From Mactra quadrangularis (Eukaryota; Mollusca; Bivalvia; Venerida; Mactridae): 64,000 nucleotides of DNA. Within the stretch, counting starts at the first letter, position 1, and every line of letters starts with the position of its first letter. A program made the position numbers and the translations under genes. Of this stretch, positions 11,066-23,117 are shown piece by piece. The notes under the pieces are model-generated. The model did not search any database, was not told where the DNA came from, and was given only the letters and a program-made list of their open reading frames with translations. The stretch covers positions 16,514,232-16,578,231 of the forward strand of contig CM046299.1 of NCBI GenBank assembly GCA_025267735.1, in the 5' to 3' direction.

Positions 11066-11140
11066 GGGATGAATAGCCAAGTGGATGTGATACTTGACTA
11101 GTAATACAAACATTGTAGGTTCGAATCCCACTACGTCTCC
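11066..11140 (+). pseudogene. tRNA-like sequence (tRNA-Thr-like, degenerate), unit 1
   Basis: A 75-nt block starts GGGATGAATAGCCAAGTGG (A-box-like) and contains GGTTCGAATCC (perfect B box). The anticodon-loop region reads CTAGTAA here and CTTGTAA in the unit-2 copy, which resembles tRNA-Thr(UGU). The acceptor and anticodon stems pair poorly, so it is probably a tRNA-derived SINE head or tRNA pseudogene. It is followed by GCAAAAAGACCGA minisatellite DNA. Confidence 0.55.
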
Positions 11141-11149
11141 TATCGCAAA

Positions 11150-11415
11150 ATGCAAAAAGGCGATAAAAAGCACCTGGCCGAAAAAGACCAAAAAAGCAAA
11201 AAAAGACCGAAATTGACCGAAACGCAAAAAGACCATGATGCACTGAAAATGCAAAAAAAACCGAAAGGGGCCAAAATGCAAAAAGACCGAGATAGACCGA
11301 AAATGCAAAAAGACCGAAAGGGACTGAAACGCAAAAAGACCGAGATGGACCGAAAATGCAAAAAGACCTAAAGGGATCGAAATGCAAAAAGACCGAGATA
11401 GACCAAAAATGCAAA
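11150..11415. repeat. GACCGAAATGCAAAAA minisatellite, unit 1
   Basis: Tandem short units of GCAAAAAGACCGA plus variable GATGGACCGAAAAT or GGGATCGAAAT parts, about 15-30 bp each. The same array follows the tRNA-like sequence in unit 2. Open frames over it on either strand come from the repetition. Confidence 0.8.
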
Positions 11416-11424
11416 AAGACCGAT

Positions 11425-11745
11425 AGGAAGGAAAGGCGAGAGAGAGAGAGAGGGGGGTGGAGAGAGAGAAGGGAGAGACAGAGAAAGGGTTGGAGAGGGA
11501 AAGAGGACACAGAGAGTGGAGGAGGGGGAGATTTAGAGAGAGGGGGGGACAGAGAAAAAGGGGGAGAGGGAGTGAGAGGAAGGGGACGGATAGGAGGAGA
11601 GGAAGAGAGAGAAAAAGGGGGAGAGGGAGTGAGAGGAAGGGGACGGATAGGTGGAGAGGAAGAGAGAGAAAAAAAAGAGAGAAAGAGAGGGAGGACGAAG
11701 AATGGAGAAAGGAAGAGAGAAAAATAGCGGGGGGGGGGGGGGTTC
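11425..11745. repeat. Purine-rich (GAGAGG/GGGGAGA) low-complexity block, unit 1
   Basis: About 300 bp are almost purely A and G on the plus strand, with nested ~50-bp repeats (GAGAAAAAGGGGGAGAGGGA, GTGAGAGGAAGGGGACGGAT) and a 12-G run at 11731-11742. The complementary long frame (Ser/Pro-rich) is compositional. Such homopurine mirror tracts can form triplex DNA. Confidence 0.8.
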
Positions 11746-12155
11746 GGCGAAAGACAGAGAGATAGAAAGGGTGGTATATTCATAACCATATTCTCGCTCA
11801 CTTATCTCTTGGCAGCATGTCAGTTAGATTTCAATTAGAGGTTTTGGATTTCATATTATTTTTTCCGAATAAAGAATCCACAATGTTTTTAACATTATAT
11901 GTACACTTATTATAAACACATTTAAACAGTTATCAAATTTTAAAAAATGTCTTAAAAGATGATTTGATAATAAAAATCAATTTTCTTCATTCCTAATTTT
12001 AATTTTCTGAAGATAATATAAAACATTTTCATTTCCACTGGTTAGAAAATCAGGATAAACTAAACAAATCATATAAATCAGATTTCACACTCTATGTAAA
12101 CAACCTACAGCAAAATGCACCCCAATTATATCCAAAATACACTTTAGGTCATTTT

Positions 12156-12318
12156 ACTCACCTACCCTTCCACAAGGCCGGAAACTTCTCCATATTATCT
12201 AATCAATGGAGAAAATCGACATTATTGTCAAATTTTCATGGAAGGGTATAACCTCCCCGGGTGGGATTCGAACCCGCACCCCCTCGGACACGAGATTCCA
12301 AATCCCGGAGCGCTAATG
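12156..12318 (-). mobile_element. tRNA-headed SINE (family 2), 5'-truncated remnant, unit 1
   Basis: The minus strand carries the B box GGGTTCGAATCCCACC and a body complementary to CTTCCACAAGGCCGGAAACT and ATTGTCAAATTTTCATGGAA. The same family occurs at 21676-21893 and, more complete, at 39213-39463. Here the tRNA-like 5' part stops at AGCGCT and the 3' body lacks ~60 bp that unit 2 retains. Confidence 0.65.
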
Positions 12319-12995
12319 ATGTACTCACAAAAATTTAACGTTGAAAACTATGTTCTTACAAATATAGAATGTTAATTGAATTATACCACATCTCAACAAT
12401 CATTAAATAATTTAAGGCACTCACTCATTATAATCAAGCCTCATGCTTTGTGTACATGCTAATGACAGTTTTCCAGTAACCGCGACGTTCATACGACTGT
12501 TGAATTAAGTTACACTAATTATTTTTTTATCTAAAGTACTTGAGTAAAATTTTGCACTACTTCTTTCTGTGTATCTGTGGAAGGCATTTCTTTATGGTTA
12601 ATTATGGTTGTGTATAACAAGGTGCGTTAAGTTTGGATACAAAACGAGACGCGAGACAGTAGCCGTTTTCAAAAACACAAATATTCATCTGGTTAATTTG
12701 CAATATTTTATTTTATAAACGGACAACTTCTTAAAACTACAAAAATACGTACCCAATAAATTTAAGTTACAATTAGTGCAAAAGTAAATGAGACAAATGA
12801 AAGCATTGCTCGTTCCAGAAACTGCGATACGTTCAACTAAATTACAATTATTAATGGCATTATAGATAAGCTATAACAATATCATACAAAGTCTTGCTAT
12901 CATATTAATTTCACTTCTGACTACAAAGTTTTCAAATTCTTTGGAAGATTTTGGTTCACGTCTTGCGTACAATAATATAACGCGTTATAGTCATA

Positions 12996-13577
12996 TAGTG
13001 CGGACACATTGACCCCGACCTGACCTTTATGCAAGAATATTCATTACATTGAATACGAAGGTAGTATTAATGTTCGAAAACAATCGGATTATACCGTCAA
13101 GGCTCGAATGTAATTATAACACAGGGATTAATTTTAAAGTACATTTAAAGAGTACAATGAGTCTCTATTACACATAGGCCGGACCAGAATATTATACGAT
13201 GAGGCTAGCTACCAATTCAAAAGTTGTAGGTTTTAGCCCCACAACCGCCATCCCCGCCCATTTTATTATAATTTGTAATTACAAATGTAAGAAAACAAGT
13301 TTCACGTTTGAATGCACATATATACTCTATACATGTCATGTTAAACTTATAATGTAAGCCATAGCCGACGTTATACCCTCAAAACCTACAAGCCCCATGC
13401 AACCCTACTAAGTACCCGTCGATGCTACTTACAATCAATGTAAATCGACTGCTGATTTTAAATACTTAACGAGCCGAAGTGTAGATTAGGCGTGGTATTG
13501 ATTTTCGCCGGGATATGTGTATCTGATAATAAGATGCAAATGAGAAAGGTAAGGTCGGGGTCAATATGTCCGCACTA
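12996..13577. mobile_element. Mariner-type MITE, 582 bp, absent from unit 2
   Basis: Inverted ends TAGTGCGGACAYATTGACCC continue through CGACCTKACCTT. TA flanks both sides (12994-12995 and 13578-13579). Unit 2 has an uninterrupted site at about 22565-22580 (GTCATAATATAACAT). No transposase frame. The interior at about 13200-13260 contains a degenerate tRNA-like patch (GGCTAGCTACC, then GTAGGTTTTAGCCCC). Confidence 0.85.
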
Positions 13578-13819
13578 TACTATAACATATTATGGTCATA
13601 AAATAACAATCAATGTGGTGAAATTTGTATAAAATGACAATACATGTACTTTAAGTAAAATGCTTGCACAAATTGATATATTTTTGTAAGGTTACACATA
13701 ACTGACAAGCATGCCTACTCTAATTGAGATCAGATGAGAAAAGCGACATTATATATATTATACGTGTGTAAGTACTGTTCAGAGACCACAAGGTTTAATC
13801 ATACTTTCATTCACAATTA

Positions 13820-14180
13820 GGGACTTTAGTCAGTTACCTTTCCCTGATAAAATCTGAAGCAATCCAATTGGTAAGTAGGTCCTTACAGTTGGAATCCTCG
13901 GATTTTATCATTGAATACCTATGTAAAGAAAACAAAATATTTCATCTAATATCTTTCTTGTTAATGAAGATATTAACAGAAGTGATGGAATTTAGATAGT
14001 TCTTTAACTTAAAAATAATTAGCTTGAATTTCAAACAAATTAAATGATATACAAAAAAATTATTTAAGATTAAATTTGGCAAATTAACATTGAAAAGTAA
14101 GGGTAAAATCCGAGTTATCCAACTAATTAGACCTACCTACTTTAAAGAGTATACAAGGGGAAATAACTGACTAAAGTCCC
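13820..14180. mobile_element. PIF/Harbinger-type MITE, 361 bp, copy 1 (absent from unit 2)
   Basis: The ends are GGGACTTTAGTCAGTTA and its exact complement TAACTGACTAAAGTCCC. The 3-bp target duplication is TTA (13817-13819 and 14181-14183). The unit 2 site near 22812 lacks the element. TWA duplications and GGG tips are typical of Harbinger/Tourist MITEs. An inverted sister copy is at 33610-33974. Its ends differ from those of the Harbinger element at 35163, so that element's transposase is not its obvious source. Confidence 0.88.
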
Positions 14181-14402
14181 TTATTGTTTCTAGTTTACCT
14201 GAATGCTTTCGTAACATAACAAACAAAATATTACTTTTTAGATGACATTCAACGTCAAAACCTCTGACCTGAAATTGTGCTGACAAGAGTATAATTCAAA
14301 AATAAGTCGCAAGATAGTTTGTTATAATTATTTTTATTTTCTTTATAGCTTATAACAGTATTTAATATATTCTATATTAGTATTCTATACAATATCTATG
14401 GT

Positions 14403-14445
14403 GCTTATCACAAAAATCCTACGATAAAAATCATCGTAAGTCATT
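14403..14445. repeat. CACAAAAATYYTACGATAAAAATC end motif, unit 1
   Basis: GGTGCTTATCACAAAAATCC, then TACGATAAAAATCATCGTAAG, has an internal TTACGAT/ATCGTAA-type dyad. It recurs at 23031-23075 (unit 2), inverted at 32830-32870 and, degenerate, at 55016-55052. It probably marks ends of a dispersed foldback MITE family. Confidence 0.5.
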
Positions 14446-14618
14446 AGCAACAAACATTAATAATACATTATTTTTGGGCCAATCATTTGTGTGTAACAAG
14501 ATACATTTTATGTATTCGTTGCTAACTGAACAAAATTCGTGTTTTGTTCTATACATCCAACAGACACCTTCAACAATAGTTTATGAAAACAACAAGAAGT
14601 ATGTGCAATCGTAAGTAA

Positions 14619-15632
14619 CTAAAGACGTGTATCATCACTTCTTCTATTATTTGTTTGTAGTATTGTACGTCCACAACAAAATATTTCTTGAAAGTCAGAC
14701 CTAAAACTACTGCTGTTGAAATAATAAATAAAAAAGTTAAAGCAGTTGTTTAGATACAATGTATTACTCATAACAATGTCTACGAAAAGAACCATATTTA
14801 TATTTATTGAGATATAGTTATATCCAAATAAGAAGAATATCATTATTGGGAAAATAGATATAGACTGTAATATGCAACTAATGATTGATATCTTGGTAAA
14901 TGTAGCCACGTGACCAGATCTCCTATTTTGACATAATCTTTGTCGTTTCATCTGACACAATTGAAACAATATTAAACAATTGGTAAAGTTTATAAGGATA
15001 AATGGAATGACACAAAATGCCCATAATGTAGAAATTTCACTAAGGACAAGGTAATACTCAAACAAGTCATCGTCAATACTGCAGCTGTAGGACCTTATTA
15101 ATTGAAAACTATTCAAACCAGTCAATATCAGTATCAAGCTGAAAAAAGATATTAAAGCTCTTGTTCTTGCTCCTGTTGGTCTAAAAGAGAATGGAAATTT
15201 TAGACTAAGATATCTCTCAATAGATATACATATTAACAACCAAGAAGAAAGACTTGGCAAGAAAATGAGGAAAAAGATTGACACATGTTGAAAACTACAA
15301 TCATTATAATGCTGTAAATTCCGTAATATAAAGAAAACACAGTTCAAAAGACAAAAAGCATCACTCAAGGTCAAAAGTCGGAAGTACATAGAACAAGCAA
15401 GTGATTTACTTTCATTTCCTTTCGTCCAAACGATGAAAGAAATCAGATTACTTGGTAACCCAATGGCTAGCTGTAGAAATAAGACAACACAAGTGAACAA
15501 ATACCAACTGTCAAAATCAAAGTCAATATTATTATAATCTGGACTATACGTAAAATTAGATATATTTGAATTATTATCTATGTCATTTCTATATGACAAA
15601 TTAAAGTGTTGGTTCGAGATATTTAGTCGCAT
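14619..15632 (-). CDS. Rhodopsin-class (class A) GPCR, orphan, intronless, paralogue 1
   Basis: 337 residues, a complete single-exon frame. The extracellular N-terminus (1-42) has sequons at N4, N11, N20, N23 and N26. TM1 (about 43-69) contains GLPSN; TM2 has LTLSD with the conserved Asp at 91. C112 at the top of TM3 and C184 in loop 2 can form the usual disulfide. SIERY (137-141) stands for DRY, P262 lies in TM6 and N299-FFI-Y303 replaces NPxxY. The short tail has C319/C320, a possible palmitoylation site. Large Lys/Arg-rich loop 3. The first ATG precedes a plausible N-terminus and both paralogues share it. It should act at the plasma membrane through a G protein. The ligand cannot be told; it resembles expanded peptide/chemosensory-type orphan receptors of lophotrochozoans. 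About 91% identical to the copy at 24549-25562. Confidence 0.85.
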   Translation of the reverse strand: MRLNISNQHFNLSYRNDIDNNSNISNFTYSPDYNNIDFDFDSWYLFTCVVLFLQLAIGLPSNLISFIVWTKGNESKSLACSMYFRLLTLSDAFCLLNCVFFILRNLQHYNDCSFQHVSIFFLIFLPSLSSWLLICISIERYLSLKFPFSFRPTGARTRALISFFSLILILTGLNSFQLIRSYSCSIDDDLFEYYLVLSEISTLWAFCVIPFILINFTNCLILFQLCQMKRQRLCQNRRSGHVATFTKISIISCILQSISIFPIMIFFLFGYNYISININMVLFVDIVMSNTLYLNNCFNFFIYYFNSSSFRSDFQEIFCCGRTILQTNNRRSDDTRL

Positions 15633-17259
15633 ACTGAGTTAATTTATGTGTGTGAATGGTTTGATTTTTGTAATAGACTAATCAATTTAATGATGACCAA
15701 ACATTTATTCATAAATTAAAACACTATTTTTATCTAAAAATGATAATCAAGTTTGTTTGATGTCTGTTCATTTAGTTATCACCCAATTTACGACTTTAAG
15801 ACTTCTTTGTTTTGAATAATGGTATTATAACAGTTTACACCCATCACAGTCAACTGTCTACTTTTCAATTTACGATTCCTAAATTAGTAAATGTCAGCTC
15901 ATGAAACTATACATCTACATCAAATTATAACACTTTTTAAGTACATGTATGTATGATATTACTTGATGACGTATCCACATTTCAACCAGCAAGAAATCGT
16001 ACTGTCCCAGTGGAATGATTAAATCAGTCAACACGTGTCTACACTTCGGCATACATAGATCCCACTTTAAAAATAGGAAAGACCGATCATTAATGAACAA
16101 GTGAATAGTTTACTAATAAATAAGTCCACACCTCGACCTGCAATAATTAATACTTTTCAAATAGGAAACGGTTATCTGGTTTGCCCAAAGTTCTGTAGAT
16201 CTTCCAAGTTCCTCTTAGATAAAAAGTTTGCTAATGAGCTGAATAAAACAGTATATCAATAACACTGCAAGTAAATTAACTCACAAATTCATTTTTTTTG
16301 TTTTATTTTGCATTTGAAATGTTTCATCATCAAAACAGATTATAAAAATGCCCTTCAATAACACACGCTTCTACAGTTAAAACAGTTATAGCTATATTGT
16401 GTCCACCAATTTAATTTAAAAATTAAGGATATCAATATTCTTTTTTCGAAATCTAGTTCAGACGTGATACGTGAGTCTTTCCATGTAAATAATTGTTTTT
16501 ATTCAAGCCAGATGCTTATCATTCAACACATTAAATTAGGCTCTTTTCAGAATTTTTATCCAACTACAAACATGTTTTAAAACAGCATTTAAAAATCACA
16601 TACAACAAATAAACTTCTCTCAACGTAACGAGAGCTGGCAGTGATAAGCCCGTGTTATTTATATCAAATAAAGTGTTTGAGCTTCCAACTGCCAAAGTGT
16701 TTTTAAAAACATGATTTTATGGAAATTGCGACTAATGCACGTTTTGCATAGTTTTCTCCTATTTGTATATTTGGTACAATATATTCGACCATCCATGTCC
16801 TTAATTTATTAAAGCCCCTTTATCAATGTGCACACATTTTTAAATATCATGAGCACTAATTTGAATCATATACCATTAAACTATAATAATGAGTTTAAGA
16901 GACAATTCAAATTATTTTGCTTGCTAAATTTAAAATCCGACATAGTATTCATTTATACATGTATATAGGAAACTATTTATAAAAGACCAGTAAGTAGATG
17001 TCTTATTGTTATTACGCATTAACCATAAACCACAGTACATTTGAGAACCTTATTATAGTAACATTTTGAATGATGTTCATCTATCACAATAATTCTCTAT
17101 AACATGTAGAAGATGCTTAATTATTGTCAAATTCTAGCGTAAATTTTGATTTTATTTCCCTTTGAAATATGAGGTAAACAAAATAATATGAATTTTCCAA
17201 GTTTTAAACATTTATTCATATAGGTCCTTTTTTAATTTAGATAAAACAACACATATTTA
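15633..17259. other. Receptor-gene upstream and intergenic AT-rich DNA, unit 1
   Basis: Sequence upstream of receptor gene 1 on the minus strand. It aligns almost base for base with 25563-27181. A small frame at 15915-16100 is not preserved as coding in the duplicate. No promoter motif stands out from the AT-rich background; I would not name one. Confidence 0.5.
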
Positions 17260-17508
17260 TTGTCCGTTTTTTCTCAACTGTCAAAGCTTGAATAATTTCA
17301 CGGTGACTGAATGCATTGTTTTTGTACTGGCGGCCTAGTTTTTATTTAAAATATCTTGACTAAAACTTATCATACGGCATAAGAAGCTTTACTCAATTAT
17401 AATACACACTTTCGGAAACTCATGGGTGTAATACGACGATAATTTTAACAAACGCATTCACCGTGAAATTATTCATGTTTTGACAGTTGAGAAAAAAAAA
17501 ACGGACAA
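17260..17508. mobile_element. Foldback MITE with TTGTCCG ends, 249 bp, unit 1
   Basis: Inverted repeats of about 60 bp begin TTGTCCGTTTTTTCTCAACT and continue through GTCAA, GAATAATTTCACGGTGA. TA flanks both ends (17258-17259 and 17509-17510). The same element is at 27182-27429, so it was inserted before the segmental duplication. Non-coding. Confidence 0.82.
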
Positions 17509-18969
17509 TACACGGACTTGCGCAGAATTTATCTTGATATAGGGTCTTTAATTTAGAATTATGTTTCATACAAAGGAATGTTAATCATACTATCCTGAAT
17601 ACTGCAATTACATAATTGTATGAAAATATCATAATTGTGATAGTTAATTATGATCATAAATACAATTTTGACATTTGTGAATAACATTTTTATGGGAACC
17701 TATGTTTAATATTGTCCTTAACAATTAATACTCTTCCAAAAGCTTGAAATATATTTATCCGACAGTATATTATATAAATGGTCACATTGTTCGAGGTTTT
17801 CTATATACACGCATACTATTACTATTCTGTTGCATGTTTAAATAGACAAGTAAAGAAGGCAATCTATAAGAGCGAAAAATCGACAGTCTAAATAGAGGTT
17901 CGGGACACTTTTGCCTCGATTTTAGCATTAAAGAATTAAAATAGCCCCAAAACTGCACGAATTTGCAATAGCAAAAATTGTCTAATTGGAGGAAATTAAC
18001 TGCAAAGCATATGTTTAGTCTTTTTGCCAATATTTTTCTTGTTATACCATTGTCTGATCACAAATATTTTTGCACTTATTGTGTGTTACTAAGTCATTGT
18101 TCCGAATAAGTATAATTGCAGGAAACACAAGACTGGGATTTGCAATCAGTCAGCATTTTTATCACAGGATAAATTGTTATTTTAGTTGATTATTTTCTCT
18201 GTCTGTAGTACTCTGAACAAGTTGGAAATTCTTTTCAAAGACGTTTTTATATAAATAACACTCCAGACGTATGACATCATATCAATCATTCATAACTTCG
18301 AGTATAGATGCGATATAATTTGTTGTGATAAGTTACACACAAATGGTGCTATTCCATGCAATATATTTTTTCAATAAATGAAGCAATATTTTGTTCCGGA
18401 ACATGATTCAAATAGGTCAGCATGTAATGTTGCACTAAATATAGATCTAGCATACCGATACTGATTTTATTAAAAAAAAACTATTTCAATTCTAATGTAT
18501 GCGGTAATATTTGGCACAGCGATATTTCAATATGTATTTGTTAGTATCCTAATGTATATGTTTATGCACACAAAGTTTCGATTCTCAAATACAAATTGTT
18601 GTGTTGGATCTCTAAAAAAGCTGATGTCATGTATACATGCAAGATATTTCATTGTCAAGAACGGCAATACAATCAATCAGTCTAGATTGTAGTGTTTCTT
18701 GAAGCAATGTCATCGCGTAATATTCACTAAAAAGCTTCTAATGCATTTACAAAATCTTTAACAACATACACAACGTGTATTAAATCCTGATTTTTTTAAG
18801 TATCATTCTTACAAGTCTGTGTTTTATTTTAACATCTTCCACATAATTAACATCCGTCGTAGAACGGGCTTAATCAGTTTGTTTGAATAATTTTATTAGT
18901 TTAAGACTTATATTGGAACTAACTCATTGTGTATACCTTTAATATACATAAACACTGGACTTAGTATTG
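17509..18969. other. AT-rich distal part of unit 1, no gene seen
   Basis: Aligns with 27430-28903. Short frames (17782-18030 minus, 18495-18692 plus) have no recognisable domain and sit in otherwise ordinary AT-rich DNA. Confidence 0.5.
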
Positions 18970-20520
18970 CAGCGTCAATGCTAAAGAAATGGTTACATAA
19001 ATACCAGACAGTGGACTCGATTGATTTCTGTCAATGATATCAGTCTTTCATGTACATTACGGATCTTCTGGCGCGGACTCGGCCGAGTTGTTACGACGTT
19101 TGACTCGTGTTCATTGGATAACCAGCTCCACAATATTGTTGTAAGAATCCCATCCGAAACTTACATCGTTGTTTCCTTGAGAAAAAAAAACGTTATTCTA
19201 CTAGCTCAGTACTGGGGGACAGGTAACTGACTCAGAAGTGATTGATCTAAGTTGTAACAACATTTTTACGATCAATTTGAAAAATACTTCAACTCAGAAC
19301 ATCACGTGATCTACAGCAATAACTAAGAATATTTACCATTTGGAAAACCTCGACCATTGTTTGAATAAATAATCTCAGAAGGATTTGTTACGACTCCACC
19401 AAGAATATTGGATTTTTGCTACATACGTGAGTTTTACGTCCAAGACGTACATGCCCTTTACCGTATTAATTTGGCTTGGTATATTTTAGCACAGTTTATT
19501 GTATAAAATATTGAATAAAAAATGTCGCTTACAACATTATTATTAAGTAAAATAAAAAAGTGTACTCAAATATAGTTGCCAAGGACTGCCAAGCTTAAAA
19601 CAGTGGTACGTGGAAAAAAGACTCCAGATAATATGTCATGCCTTATCTGGAATTTGAATCGCAATCACTGGGTTGCCTGGATTGTTGTAGATAAATATAA
19701 ATTATATATATACAAGTAGAGTGCATGTTATCGAGAAAATCAATTTTGAATTGATAGTCCGTTCAGAATAAAACATAATACACAATAACCGTCGTTCATT
19801 AATTTGACTTTGTAGTCAGGTCAGCAAGATAAAACATGAAAATTGTTGGAATTAGTTGGTACAACAGCCATTTGGGGTATACTGAATCCATATGGGTGAA
19901 AAGTAACAGAAAAAAAACTCCCTAAACCCCTAAGTGCAACTGCGATTTTTGTCGTCGAGAAAATTAATTAAAGTGTGAATTTCTGAAATTACTCTTTAAA
20001 AAAGTAAATAATGAAACCTCAAAATTTACGCAGTGATTGGTTCTGATTTAGCATTTTGAATTTCGGTTTTGTAAATGAGAAGAGAATCTTATGACTGCTG
20101 ATAGAATGACCCCAACATATTTTGTCGTTGTCAGACAGATACATTTATGAAGTAAATAAAACTTGATAGTAAGGAATAATAAAGGTATTATCATTACACG
20201 TATTATATGAAGAAACCTAAGACGCATAGACGGATGTTCCGTAGTCGGGTTTTTATACTAACCGGAAATACACAAGATGGATGCCGGGAAAATAATTATT
20301 TAATATTTTGTACATATAATAAAATGAATAATTTCGTATTGTATACAAGCCTAAAATGAAATAAGTAATGTAACCATAGGTTTAAAATTTTCACACGTAA
20401 AATAGCCTTTATACATTGTATTCATGACTTTGTATAGTGGACATTGTATGTTATGAAAGAAAGGTGCGAAAATTGGCTATAGTAAATTTATATATGAAAT
20501 AAGATGTTACTCAAAACAGC

Positions 20521-20595
20521 GGGATGAATAGCCAAGTGGATGTGATACTTGACTTGTAATCCGAACATTGTAGGTTCGAATCCCACTACGTCTCC
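20521..20595 (+). pseudogene. tRNA-like sequence (tRNA-Thr-like, degenerate), unit 2
   Basis: 75 nt, GGGATGAATAGCCAAGTGG to CACTACGTCTCC, with an anticodon-loop-like CTTGTAA and B box GGTTCGAATCC. It retains the Thr-like TGT anticodon that the unit-1 copy has lost (CTAGTAA). Stems are imperfect. Confidence 0.55.
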
Positions 20596-20609
20596 TATCG
20601 CAAAATGCA

Positions 20610-20880
20610 AAAAGGCGATAAAAAGCACCTGGCCAAAGACCAAAAAAGCAAAAAAGACCGAAATTGACCGAAACGCAAAAAGACCATGATGCACCGAAAA
20701 TGCAAAAAAACCGAAAGGGGCCAAAATGCAAAAAGACCGAGGTGGACCGAAAATGCAAAAAGACCGAAAGAGAATGAAACGCAAAAAGACCGAGATGGAC
20801 CGAAAATGCAAAAAGACCGAAAGGGATCGAAATGCAAAAAGACCGAGATAGACCAAAAATGCAAAAAGACCGATAGGAAG
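20610..20880. repeat. GACCGAAATGCAAAAA minisatellite, unit 2
   Basis: Counterpart of 11150-11415, with small differences in unit content. Confidence 0.8.
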
Positions 20881-20884
20881 GAAA

Positions 20885-21255
20885 GGCGTGAGAAAGAGAG
20901 AGAGAGAGAGAGGGGGGGGGTTGGAGAGAGAGAAGGGAGAGAGAGAGAAAGGGTTGGAGAGGGAAAGAGGACAGAGAGAGAGAGGGGAGAGTTAGAGAGA
21001 GAGGGAGAGAGAGAAAAAGGGGGAGAGGGAGTGAGAGGAAGGGGAAGGATAGAGGGAGAGGGAGAGAGAGAAAAAGGGGGAGAGGGAGTGATAGGAAGGG
21101 GACGGATAGGGGGAGAGGAAGAGAGAGAAAAAGGGGGAGAGGGAGTGAGAGGAAGGAGACAGATAGGGGGAGAGGAAGAGAGAGAGAAAAAAGAGAGAAA
21201 GAGAGGGAGGACGACGAATGGAGAAAGGGAGAGAGAAAAATAACGGGGGGGGGAG
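20885..21255. repeat. Purine-rich low-complexity block, unit 2
   Basis: Counterpart of 11425-11745. It is almost only A and G, and has one more ~60-bp GAGAAAAAGGGGGAGAGGGA unit than unit 1 and a shorter G run. Frames on either strand are compositional. Confidence 0.8.
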
Positions 21256-21675
21256 TTCGGCGAAAGACAGAGAGATAGAAAGGGTATATTCATAACCATA
21301 TTCTCGCTCACTTATCTCTTGGCAGCATGTCAGTTAGGTTTGAAATAGAGGTTTTGGATTTCATATTATTTTTTTCGAATAAAGAATCCGCAATGCAGTT
21401 TTTAACATATACTTATTATATACACGAATGTTCAAATCACATTTAAACAGTTATCAAATTTTAAAAAATGTCTTAAAAGATTATTTGATAATAAAAATCA
21501 ATTTTCTTCATTCCGAATTTTAATTTTCTGAAGATAATATAAAACATTTTCATTTCCACTGGTTAAAAAATCAGGATAAACTAAACAAATCATATAAATC
21601 AGATTTCACACTCTATGTAAACAACCTACAGCAAAATGCACCCCGATTATATCCAAAACACACTTTAGGTCATTT

Positions 21676-21893
21676 TACGGCGTACAGCGCACCTAACCTA
21701 GCTTTCCTGGACCATTGTGTATAACCAGTACTCACCTACCCTTCCACAAGGCCGGAAACTTCTCCATATTATCTAATCAATGGAGGAAAATCGACATTAT
21801 TGTCAAATTTTCATGGAAGGGTATAACCTCCCCGGGTGGGATTCGAACCCGCACCCCCTCGGGCACGAGATTCCAAATCCCGGAGCGCTAATG
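21676..21893 (-). mobile_element. tRNA-headed SINE (family 2), unit 2
   Basis: Same insertion as 12156-12318 but retaining CCTAACCTAGCTTTCCTGG and the ACGGCG end that unit 1 has lost. B box GGTTCGAATCCCACC on the minus strand. It compares well with 39213-39463. Confidence 0.68.
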
Positions 21894-23117
21894 ATGTACT
21901 CACAAAAATCTAACGTTGAAAACTATGTTAGAACTTATAAATATAGAATGTTAATTAAAGTATACCACATCTCAACAATCATTGAATAATGTAAGGCACT
22001 CACTCATTATAATCAAGCCTCATGCTTTGTGTACATGCTAATGACAGTTTTCCAGTAACCGCGACGTTCATACGACTGTTGAATTAAGTTACACTAATTA
22101 TTTTTTTATCTAAAGTACTTGAGTAATTGCACCACTCCTTTCTGTGTATCTGTGGAAGGCATTTCTTTATGGTTATTTATGGTTGTGTATAACAAGGTGC
22201 GTTAAGTTTGGTTACAAAACGAGACGCGAGACAGTAGCCGTTTTCAAAAACACAAATATTCATCTGGTTAATTTGCAATATTTTATTTTATAAACAGACT
22301 ACTTCTAAAAACTACACAAATACGTACCCAATAAATTTAAGTTGCAATTAGTGCAGAAGTAAATGAGACAAATGAAAGCATTGCCCGTTCCAGAAACTGC
22401 GATACGTGCAACTAAATTACAATTATTCATGGCATTATAGATAAGTTGTAACAGTTTCATACGAAGTCGTGCTATCATATTTATTTCACTTCTGACTACA
22501 AAGCTTTTCAATTCTTTGGAAGATTTTGGTTCACGTCTTGCGTACAATAATATAACACGTTATAGTCATAATATAACATGTAATGGTCATAAAATAACGA
22601 TCAATGTGGTGAAATTTGTATAAAATGACATTACATGTACTTTAAGTATGATGCTTGCACAAAATGATATATTTTTGTAAGGTTTGCCATTACCGACAAG
22701 CATGTCTACTCTAATTGAGATCAGATGTGAAAAGCGACAGACCTTTTATATTATGGTGTGTTAGTACAGTTCAGAGACCACAGGGTTTAATCATACTTTC
22801 ATTCACAATTTTTCTAATTTACCTGTATGCTTTCATAACATAACAAACAAAATATCACTTTTTAGATGACTTTCAACGTCAAAAACTTTGACCTGAAATT
22901 GTGCTGACAAGAGTATAAGCTTTAATTCCAAAATAAGTCGCAAGATGGTTTATTATAATTATTTTTATTTCCTTTATAGCTTATAACAGTATTTAATATA
23001 TTCTATATTAGTATTCTATACAATACCTATGGTGCTTATCACAAAAAATCTTACGATAAAAATCATCGTAAGTCATTAGCAACAAACATTAATAATACAT
23101 TATTTTTGGGCCAATCA

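Larger units (their letters stand above)
2494..18969. repeat. Segmental duplication unit 1 (carries receptor gene 1)
   Basis: The unit begins at CAGCGTCAATGCTAAA, a start shared with 18970 and 28904. It runs until the same sequence recurs at 18970. Excluding a 7.04-kb insertion (3966-11009), a 582-bp insertion (12996-13577) and a 361-bp insertion (13820-14180), it aligns end to end with unit 2. The alignment includes the tRNA-like sequence, purine block, SINE remnant, receptor gene and a 249-bp MITE. Long non-coding stretches are nearly identical, so the duplication is recent. Unit 1 also lacks ~60 bp present in unit 2 near 21677-21735. Confidence 0.88.

Noticed and set aside
11052..11801. 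Ser/Pro/Phe-rich 249-codon minus frame (and the equivalent at 20595-21311)
   Set aside because: It is the pyrimidine-rich complement of a GAGAGG tract and short repeats; composition fully explains it.
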